64,000 nt of DNA from Lophium mytilinum (GCA_010093605.1 MU004195.1:1507736-1571735); one strand, 5' to 3'. Positions 35,046 to 46,457 are shown, counted from the stretch's first letter. Notes: generated by a model not told the origin, from the sequence alone. Program-made: numbers and translations.

Positions 35046-35483
35046 CTACGCGCCCTTCGCAGCCGACACGGTAATCTCAATCCTAGCCGGCCCAGAAAGC
35101 CCCACCACCGAAACGCCGCACCAAGCCGGCCTATTATCCTTCAAGTACTTCGCCATAGCCGCCTCCAACCCTTCACCAGCTTCATCTATGCTGCCAACAT
35201 GATATGTGGTCATCTTGTACACGCCCTGCCATCCACCTGGGACACCGGCGGCAAGCAGCGCATTTTCGACGTTCTGGAACGCCTGCAGGACTTCGTCTTC
35301 GAGTGACTCAGGGTATTCAATGTCCAGGTTGCAGCCGGTATGGCCGCAGGTCTCGAACAAGGTGGCGTTGGGAGGGATGACGATGACGCTGGAGATGCCG
35401 TAGAGGGGGCTCAGCTTCTCGCCTAGACCGGGTGCGTTGATGCATTTTAGGCCGAGCTTGGTGAGAGGGCCTTGGTATTCCAT
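35046..35483 (-). CDS. RidA/YjgF-YER057c-UK114 family protein
   Basis: Single exon of 145 residues from the ATG at 35483 (MEYQGPLTKLG...), chosen because it gives the normal family length; the 64 codons upstream in frame are leader-like. It contains the family's core ('VLQAFQNVENALLAAGVPGGWQGVYKMTTYHV', 'RPAWCGVSVVGLSGPARIEITVSA') with the conserved arginine (Arg134) before the last strand. Family knowledge: RidA enzymes hydrolyse reactive enamine/imine intermediates such as 2-aminoacrylate; many fungal relatives have unknown substrates, and some sit in metabolite clusters. It flanks the putative cluster on its left and is divergent from the Zn2Cys6 regulator, so membership is possible but unproven. 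Confidence 0.88.
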   Translation of the reverse strand: MEYQGPLTKLGLKCINAPGLGEKLSPLYGISSVIVIPPNATLFETCGHTGCNLDIEYPESLEDEVLQAFQNVENALLAAGVPGGWQGVYKMTTYHVGSIDEAGEGLEAAMAKYLKDNRPAWCGVSVVGLSGPARIEITVSAAKGA

Positions 35484-35947
35484 GATTCTGGGATAGCACC
35501 GATTTGGACGGAGGAGAGAAGAAAAAAGGAGAGGAAGCGGAAGACGGCGAGTAGAATGTGGATTGAAGGCGGAAGATGGCAGACGAGAGATGAGAAATGA
35601 GTATCTAGTCCTCCTTATGGACGGACTCTGCAAAGAAACGGAGTTCTTGTATCTTAGCTGGTGTGTGCTCCGCATTCAGCATATCAAAGACTAGTCGGCA
35701 GTCAACAGCGAGTTGACAGTCGTTGACGACCCCTGTGAGCACCGACAGTGGGGTTATTCTACCTGGGTCACGATGCACAAAACGGGCCGAGATACATCGA
35801 GTGTATATCATTGCAATGCTCAACCTCGAGTAGGGAGCTGGTTAAGCCAGGTACACTGGGACGGCGTAATTTAGTGCCTGACGTGCTATTGTCAGTGGGC
35901 AAAGATAGGCACAGCGATTAGATGCGCTCAGACACATAAAAGCGTCT
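35484..35947. other. Divergent promoter of RidA and Zn2Cys6 regulator
   Basis: A 464-bp interval with no gene. The first 190 bp belongs to an in-frame extension of the RidA frame that I regard as 5' UTR. Confidence 0.5.
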
Positions 35948-37999
35948 ATGCGCGCCGGAATGAGCAAGCGGTGGCGAGCAGACGATACCAGATACGAAGT
36001 AGCACCGACCAGCTTATCTCAAGAAACCCCATCCACTCGTCCCCTCTACTCTTCCATCGTCCATTTCCGACACGCACTTCGCCCGTTCCGCTGCCGCTGT
36101 CTTAGCCATGAATCCAGGATGATGCCTCCGGTGGAGCAACGACGGGGACCCTCACACAACAAGCCTCGCGTTAAGCGAGCCAAGACGTATTCCGGTTGCT
36201 GGACCTGTCGTTCACGCAAAGTCAAATGCGGTGAAGAGAAGCCATCATGCCGACGGTGCAATATAGCTTCACTGGTTTGTCAGGGCTACCGAGTGGAGCT
36301 CGTATGGAGTCCCGGCGATAGGGAAGATGGCGGTAGGAACTTAGTAACGCGCCGATCGATGCTAGATGGACACGAATCTTTGCGACCTGTGCTCAGTCAT
36401 CGGGTCCTACAGTCGGCGTTGACCAACATCGATACCTCCAAGGGAGAGACCGATTTGCATGTTGGCCCCTTTTCCGTGTTTTCTCTCTCCCAGTCGACTG
36501 GATCCAGGGCTATCGTTTGCGAAGCACCTGTGCAGCATGGAAGCAATGCAAGCGCCGACGATGCCGATGAGAATGAGGCTCTTTCACCGGTCGATCCTAG
36601 CTCGATTGATTCGTTGTGTCAAAATAGCTTCAATGAGGGAGATGAGAATGCTTCACATGATATTGCCACCGTTGGAAATGATCTAGATGAGAGTATTCCC
36701 ATTGAAGACGCCCCAGATGAGGAATCCATCGACGAAATCGTCCCAGATCGGGTCTCGGGCACAATCACAATGACAAGAGTGAAGCAAAGAATCACTCCAC
36801 ACCTCTTTTCGTACCTCTCATCATCCTCGCCCGAAGAACGCCAGCTTCTCCATTATTGGATTACAAACTTAAGCGGAATGATGATCCCAACACCACGTCA
36901 AGACAACCCTTTCCAGACCATATTTATCCCGCTGGCGTTGTCCGCAGCAGATGCCGGAGACTCCGCATCGGGAAATGCTGCCCTACTGCATGCTATCTAC
37001 GCTCTCTCTGCGTTCAATCGAGCCCAAGTATCGGCAACCAAAAACCATTTCCTCTCAGTCGGCACCAAACATCATTTAAAGAGCCTCGAATACTTGCGGT
37101 GTAATTTGGTGAAGACTGACGAGAGTCAGAAAGAAGCCCTTTTAGCTGCAATCATTGCTATGTCTTCGATTGAAGTCATTCGAGGCACTTCCTCATCCTG
37201 GCGGGTCCATCTGACCGGCGGACGAACCTGGCTCGAGGCTATTCACGCCAAGGACTGGACTGATAACTACAGTTCAAACACTCTTCACCAGATTTTCCTC
37301 TGTGTCGAGGCCCTAAATCCGGGAAATAGAAGAAGGGTAAGAGACGTGACCAGTCCGGAGGACGGAACCCCCGAAAGTGTTGCTCTAGTCGAAACGATGT
37401 CTAGCCCAGAATCCATCCGGTCCGGCTATATCTTGGACAAAGTATTCGGCATTACAGAGCCCATATTCTACGCTCTCCAACGCATCAATCAACTATCACG
37501 ACGTGCGTCGCCAGTGCCAACCGAACAGTTAGACGAGCTAGAACGCCACATCCGATTGAGCGACCCGGATGCCCTAATACCAAACGCCCACGAGCAATAC
37601 GACCAACTCACCCAAAACCACGCCTGTGCCTTCTACAACGCCTGCTTAATCCATTTCCACCGTACGCTGAGAAGAACCGCTCCAGCAAGGCTTCAGCGCC
37701 TCGTCCAACGAAGCCTGTACCATCTCGGCGAAATCGAAAAACTTGAAACCGATCTGAATGTCTGCGGTCTCCTCTGGCCCCTTTTCATCACCGCTTGCGA
37801 GGTCGAAGGCTCTAGTAATCTGAGACAGGCGTGCATTCGCCTCTTTGAGAAAGGAGATCTTCTCGGTATCGGCAACATGTGCTCTGCCGCCACCATTGTC
37901 CTCGAAGTCTGGCGTCGAAGGGACGAGGACTTGCTGGGTGCGGATGTTAATTGGCAAGACGTGATGGACGATCTAGGGGTTGATATTCTTCTCACGTAA
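35948..37999 (+). CDS. Zn2Cys6 transcription factor, candidate cluster regulator
   Basis: An intron-free frame of 683 residues from the ATG at 35948; a second start at 36119 (MMPPVEQ) would lose only 57 residues and may be the real one. The binuclear cluster is complete: CX2CX6CX6CX2CX6C with cysteines at 84, 87, 94, 101, 104 and 111, preceded by the basic KRAKTYSG. An acidic, probably disordered stretch follows (about 195-270), then a fungal transcription-factor domain ('LLHYWITNLSGMMIPTPRQDNPF', 'LLHAIYALSAFNRAQ', 'WRVHLTGGRTWLEAI'). Such proteins act in the nucleus and bind CGG half-sites. It sits at the left edge of the putative PKS cluster, which suggests, but does not prove, that it controls it. 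Confidence 0.88.
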   Translation: MRAGMSKRWRADDTRYEVAPTSLSQETPSTRPLYSSIVHFRHALRPFRCRCLSHESRMMPPVEQRRGPSHNKPRVKRAKTYSGCWTCRSRKVKCGEEKPSCRRCNIASLVCQGYRVELVWSPGDREDGGRNLVTRRSMLDGHESLRPVLSHRVLQSALTNIDTSKGETDLHVGPFSVFSLSQSTGSRAIVCEAPVQHGSNASADDADENEALSPVDPSSIDSLCQNSFNEGDENASHDIATVGNDLDESIPIEDAPDEESIDEIVPDRVSGTITMTRVKQRITPHLFSYLSSSSPEERQLLHYWITNLSGMMIPTPRQDNPFQTIFIPLALSAADAGDSASGNAALLHAIYALSAFNRAQVSATKNHFLSVGTKHHLKSLEYLRCNLVKTDESQKEALLAAIIAMSSIEVIRGTSSSWRVHLTGGRTWLEAIHAKDWTDNYSSNTLHQIFLCVEALNPGNRRRVRDVTSPEDGTPESVALVETMSSPESIRSGYILDKVFGITEPIFYALQRINQLSRRASPVPTEQLDELERHIRLSDPDALIPNAHEQYDQLTQNHACAFYNACLIHFHRTLRRTAPARLQRLVQRSLYHLGEIEKLETDLNVCGLLWPLFITACEVEGSSNLRQACIRLFEKGDLLGIGNMCSAATIVLEVWRRRDEDLLGADVNWQDVMDDLGVDILLT

Positions 38000-38113
38000 T
38001 GTGCTATAGTATCGTATTCCACTTGTGAAATGACGACTCAAGATCTCATTCCCCTTCTCCCAGAACTCCGTCTATTCTTTCTACGCATCTCTAAAACCAA
38101 GCCCTCCCAACCG

Positions 38114-39217
38114 TCAACGCCCCTCTGCCACCCACTCCTCGCTAAACGCATAATCCACATACCCGACAGGCGACCCTGCCGCATAAAACGTGCTCCTATC
38201 ATACGCACCAAGCTCCAACCCCCGCCTAATCCTAAACACCAAATCCGGATTCGCAATAAAGCGCCGGCCAAACAACACCAAAATCTCCTTATCCGGGTAC
38301 GTCACATCAACGAGCTCCCTCGCCTCCTCCGACGTATACCCGCCCGCGACCAGCAGCGGGCCGTCCCAGAGCTTATACGCAAACTCAAGCCGCTCGTGGC
38401 CCGCCTCAGCGTCCTCAGCGCCGGAGATCCGCGACTCAACGAGATGGAGATACGCGATGCCAGCGCGGCGCGCTTTCACGATGATATCTGTGAACTGCGG
38501 GATCGGATCCGCCATCCGCATGCCCTGGAACGTGCTCCACGGACTCAAGCGGAATCCCACGCGCGTTGGGCCGATGGCGGCAACGACGGCCGTGAGCACT
38601 TCGTCGAGCAGGCGGGACCGGTTCGCCACGCTCCCCCCATACGCATCGTCGCGGGTGTTGCTGACGTCCTGGAGGAACTGGTCGAGGAGGTAGCCGTTTG
38701 CGCCGTGGATCTCCACGCCGTCGAAGCCGGCGCGGATGGCGTTTTGCGCCGCGGCTACGAAGTCCTGCACGGTTTGCTGGATCTCGGAGAGGGTCATGGC
38801 ATGGGGCACCGCGGCGCCTGGGTCGATTGGGATGGCGCTGGGGGCGATGATGGGGAAGCCGTCTTTTGCGGCGGTTGCGGCGTCGGCGGCGCGGCCCATG
38901 CCGAAGAGCTGGCAGAAGATGAAGCAGCCTTTGCTGTGGACGGCGGAGGTGATGGGTTTCCAGGCTGCGACTTGGTCGTCGCGCCAGAGGCCCGGGGCGT
39001 TGGAGAAGCCGCCGCAGTGGGCGGCTGATATGGTGGTTCCCTCGGTGAGGATTAGTATGCCGGGCTCAGAGGCCCGTTGGGTGTAGTATTCCTTCATTAG
39101 GGGCGTTGGTACTCGATTGTCAGTTGCTCGTAGGCGAGTCATTGGAGCCATTCCGATACGATGCTGAACTTCCACGTTCCCGATCTTTAGCGGCTTAAAA
39201 AGACGTGATTTAGGCAT
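38114..39217 (-). CDS. Old Yellow Enzyme family NAD(P)H:flavin oxidoreductase
   Basis: Single exon of 367 residues, normal length for a fungal OYE. Visible features: N-terminal 'RIGMAPMTRLRA'; the active-site motif 'HGANGYLLDQF' with His171, Asn174 and Tyr176; 'NTRDDAYGGS'; and the FMN-phosphate region 'VAGGYT' and 'LFGRRFIANPDL'. Family knowledge: OYEs are FMN enzymes that reduce activated C=C bonds with NADPH; several act in fungal secondary metabolism (for example in ergot alkaloid pathways). It is convergent with the Zn2Cys6 gene, 114 bp apart. Because the PKS enoylreductase looks degenerate, this enzyme could supply enoyl reduction on a freed or bound intermediate; that is inference from context. 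Confidence 0.93.
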   Translation of the reverse strand: MPKSRLFKPLKIGNVEVQHRIGMAPMTRLRATDNRVPTPLMKEYYTQRASEPGILILTEGTTISAAHCGGFSNAPGLWRDDQVAAWKPITSAVHSKGCFIFCQLFGMGRAADAATAAKDGFPIIAPSAIPIDPGAAVPHAMTLSEIQQTVQDFVAAAQNAIRAGFDGVEIHGANGYLLDQFLQDVSNTRDDAYGGSVANRSRLLDEVLTAVVAAIGPTRVGFRLSPWSTFQGMRMADPIPQFTDIIVKARRAGIAYLHLVESRISGAEDAEAGHERLEFAYKLWDGPLLVAGGYTSEEARELVDVTYPDKEILVLFGRRFIANPDLVFRIRRGLELGAYDRSTFYAAGSPVGYVDYAFSEEWVAEGR

Positions 39218-39879
39218 GGTTGAGGAGTTAATGGGGGCTCGTTCTCGAGTATGGCAAGTGAATGGAGGTATTGATACTTGAACATCGAGAATATAGAAGT
39301 AGTTATACTCGTCGTTTGATAGAAGCGCTACCGCAACTGTCGGATGAGTGCGAAGTGGTTCTAAGAAGAGTTCTAACCAATTCGGGCAGAGAGATAGTTC
39401 CCGAAAGGGAACAGAGATGGCTCCGAAAAGGGCTTAGAGGTAGCCTAAAAGGGAACAGAGATACTTCCATTTAAAGAAAGTGGAGACTGTGCTTAAACTT
39501 TCCAAGTGTGGTCCTGCATGTCTGGCCAATCAATACCCAGATCGCCCGCTAATTATGCGCTAAGATCCTTGCGTCATGAGTGCAGTAAGCGGGCGATTAC
39601 AAATGGGAAGACTAAACAGGTCAATACGCCAAGATTCACAAATAATGGGTTCTACCAACTTACCGCTGTAGACGAAGAAGGCATTTTGGACGTGCTACGT
39701 GTGATACAATGGGGCGAATGTTGAATGATTATACCATTTGCTTTTACAAAGCAAAGGAAGAATTAGTCTCACACCACATGAACTTACCATCACTACCAAG
39801 GTAGACTATGGCTGTGGTTGGCCTACACGAGTATGAAGGGTTCCGAGACAGGAGACTTCCGGCCTGGCTGAGATAAAGT
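39218..39879. other. Intergenic upstream of OYE
   Basis: It holds the OYE promoter and the 3' side of the transcription-factor-like gene. AAGGGAACAGAGAT is present twice (about 39407 and 39452). An inverted repeat ACTTCCGGC / GCCGGAAGT (39855-39863 and 39883-39891) overlaps the neighbouring stop codon. No gene. Confidence 0.5.
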
Positions 39880-41588
39880 CTAGCCGGAAGTTTCTTCCCA
39901 GAACGCCTTAACCTGCGACATGAATGCGCTGTCTGACCAGATGAACTGCTTTAGGATTGCAAGCAATTCCGGCCATGATGTATACAAGCCTTGGAGCCTA
40001 GTGCTGCGGTTCGAATGCAACAGTACCACATAGTCCGATCGTATAGTTCCGGTGGGGGCAAACGCTCCGCCGATGTGCAGGAGCCAAGCGAGCAAATCAG
40101 GTCGGTCGTCCCATAAGAGATCGTAGTTCGCTTGTTGTAATTTACAGAGAAGTTGTAGCGAAAGGTGGGACTATGCCATTCAGAGTCAGCGCTACCGATA
40201 AGGGACTGAGCGGCTTACGGGAATGGTTGAAGCGCGCCAAAGTTTGCAACGCAGCATTGTTGAGCATAAATATGCCGCTAGATGGCAGCATTCTGAGATG
40301 GATGAGCGATTCGGTAAGCTCACTAGCCGCGACTGAATGGATGCTTGGTGGTTGTCAACACGTGCCATCGATATCACATCCTCTGTACCGAAAAAAGTAG
40401 AGTCTCGGATACATTGCAACGCAGAGATGTCTTTGAGCACCTCAACAAACTCGTCACTCAGTAGATAGGACTGGCTTTGGAATCCAGGCGGCAGGATATA
40501 GAAGTTTGGCGAGGATTTGTCTCTGTGCCACAGAAGTGCAGAAAAGGTTGTGTGATCCACAACTCGACTCGACCCTGTCAATACTGAGGCATTTAAGTCT
40601 GACCTGTTGACGAATGTAAGAATGAGCGGCCAACAAAGTCTTCATTGTCTCTCACCAGAAGATGGCACGTTTGATGCCGTCACTCAAATATACACCCTTT
40701 CTTCGGCACACGTCAAGAAGCTGCTGTATTGCTCCCATGTGAAGTTGGACTTGACGCGGCATCCCAAGCCGAGCCTATAACATAAAACAGTCAGCTATTC
40801 GTGCTGCATGCGGGCCAAAATTATGAACATCAAAGGAGGAGGATTGCAAACCTCTACACCAGCGAGTAGCAGAATAGCCCCTAGTGTCGATTCGGAAGTA
40901 GCTCTATCCGGAGAACTCATCCTTTGACGAATGGAACTCAAGGCCTCATTCTGGTACCCGAGATACTGCCTGTCAATGCTACTTGTAGTGACAGCAAAGG
41001 CAAATGTGAGCATGAAGGCACTTAGAAGAGCGTGATCATCTCGCCCCGTCCGAAGAACCGAGCGAAAGTTCTGGAGCACAAGCTCATCCGAAAGGCTGAA
41101 GACAGGTTCCGCAGTCTGCTGGGCCTTGTCTAAAGCATCCCATGTGAGCCTGTGCCGGGTATTTCTGAGTGTTGTGAAGATCTTACGCTGACTGTGCAAT
41201 GCTTGTAGTCGCGGCGATTCTGCAGCAAGCATCTGGAACGGGTCCGGCGCATCTGCGGAAAGGGAGAGTGGTGCTGCAACAAGAGTTTGGCGTCGTTTTC
41301 TTTCGCTCACGGGCCGACTAAGATTGTTTTCAAAAGACACTGCAAAGAAATTATGACCTGACTGTTGCTGAAGCTTTCGTTTCTTCTCGAGGCCCCGCGT
41401 GACAGCATGCGATCGGGCTATGCGCCTCGCTTTACGGTCATTGGTGTCGTTTAGATTTTTGATGGAAATGAAATGATATTGGCCACCTTGGAAAATGGAA
41501 TTAGACACGAAATCATATTGCCTTGAAGTTTTAGCCTACCTATACTAAGTTTGTTAGGCTTCTCGGAAGGATGAGATATTAAGACCAT
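39880..41588 (-). CDS. Fungal transcription-factor-domain protein without a zinc cluster
   Basis: Five exons join in phase: 41588-41540, 41486-40852, 40774-40656, 40603-40219 and 40170-39880, giving 492 residues. The short first exon (MVLISHPSEKPNKLSI) supplies the only good ATG. The N-terminus ('FISIKNLNDTNDRKARRIARSHAVTRGL') and the later helical domain ('LGAILLLAGVE', 'GMPRQVQLHMGAIQQLLDV', 'LLWDDRPDLLAWLLHIGGAFAP') are typical of a large, uncharacterised fungal family related to the C-terminal domain of Zn2Cys6 factors. No Cys6 motif is present; a basic patch (about 25-50) is the only hint of DNA binding. The intron at 40775-40851 has an unusual GTTTGC donor. It is divergent from the MFS gene, so the two may be co-regulated. 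Confidence 0.7.
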
Positions 41589-42078
41589 TTTGTCAGGCCA
41601 TTGCAGAATGTGTATGTAGTTTAGCTTGGAAAGTCGGAGCTGGTTGCAGCAAAACCTCCACAAGCAAGCGATGAGGTCGGAGCATAGGAATGTTTTCGAC
41701 GTCGATGACACGGGTGGCGGATTACAAATCGGAAGCTGGACAGTCACGTGAGGCGCAACGGCAACAACCCCTATTGTTTAAAAGCATAGCATCAATCTTT
41801 AAGGACGGGCAAAAAAGTTCCAACGAAACAACACAAAGGTACCCTCGAGCTTGTTTTCTTCAGGCAATGGCTCATGCCTTGCTCGAAGATGCATGTCGAT
41901 CTCCGGCAGGAAATATGGGTATTCTAGCTCGGATTTCATCTGGCATTTGTCAGCCATCTAATTGGACACCCTATTTCACGACTCTCATTTCTCACTCCCT
42001 CCGCTCGATTTGAACACGGAGCTGATACTATACCAAAGGCCTATAGACCTGCATGATCAATTTGCTAAGTAAACAGCC
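41589..42078. promoter_or_regulatory. Divergent promoter of the TF-domain gene and the MFS gene, with CACGTG
   Basis: A 490-bp interval between two divergent starts. GTCACGTGAG puts a CACGTG at 41745-41750, about 160 bp from the TF-domain ATG and 330 bp from the MFS ATG. A minus-strand frame (41451-41747) is an artefact of the true exon 1 plus intron. Confidence 0.5.
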
Positions 42079-43670
42079 ATGGATACGAATCGCGATCTGA
42101 ATGAAATCGAGCTGGAGAATCCGGCCCAGCCAACATTCGAGGCCGCAGACCATCACATCGACCATCCGTTCCTTATTTCGCCAATTGCTCCTTCTCGTGA
42201 GGCACTCCTCCTCATAACCGTATGCTCGGCCCAGGCGCTTGTCCAAGCCTGTCTTGCCCAGGCCATTCTCCCTGATAGCATCATTGCACGGAGTTTCTCT
42301 GTCAGCGACACAGATGGCACCTGGGGCCCTGCGGCCTATGGCCTCACATCAGGGACATTCATGCTTCCCGCAGGCCGTGTGGGGGACATGTTTGGACACC
42401 GTCGCTGTTTCATTGTCGCTTGGGTCTGGCTTGCTGTCTCGTCGCTGGTCACGGGTCTAAGCGTGTACTCTCGTTCTTTCGTCTTCTACTCCGTGTGCCG
42501 GGGACTCCAGGGCATTGCAGCTGCTCTGCTCGTTCCCAACGCTCTGGCCATTTTGGGAACGGTATACAAGGAAGGGCCGCGGAAGAATCTCGTCTTCTCG
42601 TATGCACTTGCTGAAAACTTCCACCTAACCTACGAGATTGCTGATGTCGTCTCAGATTATACGCTGCTGGCGCGCCCATCGGTTTTACCATCGGTGCTGT
42701 CTTCTCTGGCCTGATCGCACAGCTGTCATGGTGGCCGTGGATGTTCTACTGTACGGCTATTGCATCGCTTCTCTTCGCTTTGGTATCCGCCATTGCGATC
42801 CCCAAGTTACCCGGGGAATTCTACCAAGCTCAACAACAGGACCCTAGTGCTGGCAAACATTGGCGCAAGGACTTCGACTGGCTTGGATGCTTCACAGGTG
42901 TCTCTGGCCTCGTTCTTTTCAACGTCGCCTGGAACCGAGCTCCTGCTGTTGGCTGGCAAGCCGCAGAGGTGATTGCGCTACTCGTTGTTGGTCTCGCTCT
43001 GTTCGTCGCATACCTCTTCGTTGAAGGCAGAGTGAAACAGCCTCTGGTCCCTATACATCGAATTTCCAAGGACGCAAGCTTCGTGCTTGTTATCATGGCT
43101 CTAGGCTGGTCCAGCTTCGGCGTCCTTATCTACTACGCCCTCAACTTCATCACCCGACTCCGTGAGCAGAGCATCCTAAGCGCAGCCGCCCAGTGCCTTC
43201 CGGTCCCTTTCGCAGGCGCCGCCGCTTCATATCTCACCAGCTTGCTCCTCAGCCGAGGGGTTCCGGCAAGTGACGTGCTGGCATTCTCCCTCGTTTGGTT
43301 CCTTGTCGGAAATATTATCTTCGCTACGATGCCTGTGCACCAACTATATTGGAAGCAGGCGTTCTGGATGTTCGCCGTGGCGCCCTTCGGGATGGATATG
43401 AGCTTTCCTTCGGCGACGCTGATCATGAGCAAGCTCGTGCCACCGGATCAGCAGGGCATTGCTGCTTCTCTGATTGCGACGGTGGTGTACTACTCTCAGT
43501 CGATTGGGCTGGGAATTGCTGGAACCGTTGAGACATCTGTTGCCGGTACTAGCCCTCTGAGAGGGTACAGGGGTGCTTTCTACACTGGCATTGGGCTGAG
43601 TGGCATTGGACTGTTAGTAGCACTCTGGCCAGTTTTTGATTTACGGCATAAGCGACGAAGCTCTCTTTAG
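42079..43670 (+). CDS. Major facilitator superfamily transporter (DHA2-like, about 14 TM)
   Basis: Two exons, 42079-42599 and 42656-43670, are joined in phase over a 56-bp intron (GTATGC donor), giving 511 residues. Splicing restores 'VFSLYAAGAPIGFTIGAVFSG', a standard MFS TM5 pattern. The motif-A region 'PAGRVGDMFGHRR' and 'RGLQGIAAALLVPNAL' are clear, and hydrophobic segments run to the C-terminus, consistent with 14 helices. It resembles fungal DHA2-type exporters of the Amf1/YOR378W kind, though the substrate cannot be read from sequence. It would sit in the plasma or vesicle membrane. In this setting it may export the cluster product or give self-protection; that is inference. Confidence 0.9.
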
Positions 43671-44820
43671 CTGTCCTTGATTATGTAAAAACTTTCGAAG
43701 CGAGGGTATGCCGATAATTTCAGAGGTAGAGGCGGCGGTCGCAGTGCTGTACCACAGTAGTATGGAGGGAGATACATTATCGACGCTGCTCTGTCGTCAG
43801 AATAGAAATCGCTAGCACCTCCCTTCGGAACACCTCCGCGATTGACTAAGCCTAGGCTGACTGCTAGCAAGGGCTATTAATCATTTGCACGTGGCTAGCC
43901 GGGGAAGATCGCACGTACAGTATTTTCTAGGGTATCTCCCCTGCTCGCCTTACGCAAATCCTAACTCCTCTCTTCTCGACCTCGCTTAAATCACTCCGGC
44001 GGAACATCTTCACGTCGACTTCCAGATGGGATCTACTTTATCAGCTTCGAAACTGACTCGAGACTTCCTTACCACCGTGAGGATATCCAATGAATCTCGC
44101 GATTGTCACGCCTTCAACTTTCTCTACATCCTCAACGCCCTCTGATGTGTCCTCAAGCATACTGATATGACTCGTGACATCGCAGCTCTCTTGGATTCGG
44201 AGCATTCACAAGGATCTTAAACCTTAATCCGCCACTGCATCACGCTTCTTTGGAGAAAATGAGGTCTGAATTCCTCGAGAGTCCACTCGGTCCTTGACTA
44301 TCGTACCTGGATAGCTGGAGGCGTCGGATTGAAGGTAGGCTCGTCCGTGGTCATCAACTTTTTTACTCAATGCTTCTCCTTGACTTTGGGTGCCGTGTTG
44401 CAGATCTTCTACCCTACAAGGGCTTATTGCCTACCCTAAGCGGCCACAAAGTTTATTTTCTATGCAAGACACGGCGTCCGAGTGGCAATCGGCTCCTTAT
44501 CAGGTCCATACCCTGCAAGAAAGTGGTCTGTGGTACTCTGAAGACATCTTCTCAGACCTTCCCACCCCTGAGATCCCCGCTTACATTCCTCCGACCCCAG
44601 GATTTCCTTCAGTGCTAGTGCGCTTTTGTTGTCACGGTTACAGGGGTACTGCATCTGTTACCGTGATCAGTCGCAAGCAAAGAAGCATATGCCTGATCTT
44701 GCGTACTCGCTGCGGTACCCTTTGTATGTATGCGCTCTTATACTCCGTGGGAGGCCCTATCGCCCATCTTGGCTTCATCACTGTACCAACTCCCGATGAA
44801 CTATCCGAGTATCAGGCAGT
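43671..44820. other. Intergenic between MFS and receptor genes
   Basis: 1.15 kb without a convincing gene. The frame 44390-44887 runs into the receptor's first exon in another phase and shows no family feature. Confidence 0.5.
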
Positions 44821-46457
44821 ATGGAGACTCCTACAGCCGCTTCAAATGATCCTCATACAAAAGTCGCATTCATTCTTGGGTTCTTGATTACGTTGACGAC
44901 CTTGATGCTGATGTTTTTCGTTTTGCGGATCTACGCCAGGCTCTCGATTATTGGGTACTTTGGGATTGAAGACTGGCTTGTAGCTGGTGCCGTGGTAAGT
45001 AACTTTACGTTCATCTGGTGGGAGCTGATACACTGCCGCACTCATGCTGAATGTTTTAGCTCGGTATCTTGGTTGAGACCATCGATGGATGCGTGTCTAC
45101 AAAATACGGTGCGGGTTACCATATTCAAGATTTCAAGCCAGAATGGACAGTGCCCTACGCAAAAGTAAGTGGCATGTCAAGTTTTCCGAACACTTTCGCC
45201 CCTGTTCATCTTAGGCGATGAGAGAATCTGACATGCTATAGACAAGTTTTATATCGGGAGCCGTCTTCCCCATTTGCGTCGCCTTCCCCAAACTATCTCT
45301 TTGCATAACGTACCTCCGAATCTTCCCTTCGAAGGGAAACCGGATCTTCTGCTATACTGCAATGATATACCTTGTTTGCTGGCTAATTAGCATTACTCTA
45401 GTTACGTTATTTGCTTGCAGGTAAGCACCTGCTTTCCGGATTAGGCCTCCGCAACACACACAATATCTAACAGACAGGCAACAGCCCAATAGCAGCATCG
45501 TGGAATCCCACTACCCCCCACGCCTCCTGCATAACCTCCCGCAAATTCTACCTAGCCTCGGGCGCTCTCAACAGCTTAAGTGACTTCCTCGTCTTCCTCT
45601 GGCCAGCTCGGGCACTCTGGAAGATCCAACTCCCCATAAAGCAGCGACTGGGGCTAATCACTGTGTTCGCGAGCGGATGCATGTGAGTTCCCCCTTAACC
45701 CTGAATCTCATTTCATCTTTAGCACTAATTAAATTCACCAGCGTCTGCGTAACAGCCGTGATCCGCCTCATCTACCTCGAGAAAGTCTTCACAGCGCCCG
45801 ACTTTGCCTGTCCGTCTCCTTCTCCCTCTCCTCTTACCTTCCTCTTCCCCTTTCCGTCCCTACCCCCTTCCCCCAAACCCCCTACCCACACCCCTCTTAC
45901 TCATCCAAACCGCAGACAACGGCGCCATAATCTGGGCCACCACCTCCGTCGAACTCAACATCGGCCTCATTTGCAGCTGTCTGCACGCCGTCAAACCGCT
46001 GCTCAGCGCCTGGTTCCCGCGCTCCTTCGGCTCCTCGCGCAATCGCCATAACTCCGACTACCCCAATAACAAGCCGCGGAATTACGGCGTCATTAGTGAT
46101 CGCTCGATTGCGTTTAAGTCGGTGGGCAGCGATGCTGCTATGGGGATTGAGCGCCCGAAAGCGACGGCGAAGAATCCTTTTCACAGTCGGACGAGGTCGA
46201 GCAGCTCGAGGGTGCCGGCGAAGGAGGAGTATGGGGCTTGGGCGGAGGGTGGGGACGGGAGGGGGCTGCGGCCTTTGCATGGGATAACGTATACGCAGAG
46301 CGTGACGGTTGATACTCGGTTAGCAACTGCGACGGACGACATGGATGTTGAAAGGGCAGGGAGGAAAAGCGGCGATGAGGGGATAGGACTGCAGAGGGAA
46401 GTGAAGGACACAGATAGCCAGGAATGGATTATGACCGATCAGGGGAGGCGAGACTGA
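44821..46457 (+). CDS. Rhodopsin-domain (PTH11/SAT4-type) seven-helix membrane protein
   Basis: Six exons keep phase: 44821-44994, 45060-45164, 45242-45420, 45485-45682, 45742-45809 and 45916-46457, giving 421 residues. The acceptor at 45484 is chosen because it gives 'TLFACSPIAASWNP', the usual C-x-P-I-x-x-x-W pattern of this family. TM1 is 'VAFILGFLITLTTLMLMFFVLRIYARL'-like and is followed by 'GIEDWLVAGAV', then five further helices, with 'ATTSVELNIGLICSCLHAVKPLL' near the end. The C-terminal about 130 residues are a Ser/Arg-rich cytoplasmic tail. The intron 45810-45915 has a GTCCGT donor. Family knowledge: such proteins are putative GPCR-like receptors common in filamentous ascomycetes. 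It converges on the PKS gene, with 102 bp between the stops. Confidence 0.82.

Noticed and set aside
38030-39028. 332-codon plus-strand ORF opposite the OYE gene
   Set aside because: An antisense shadow of the GC-rich OYE coding sequence; its protein is repetitive and family-less.
44390-44887. 165-codon plus-strand ORF before the receptor gene
   Set aside because: It overlaps the receptor's first exon out of frame and has no family character.
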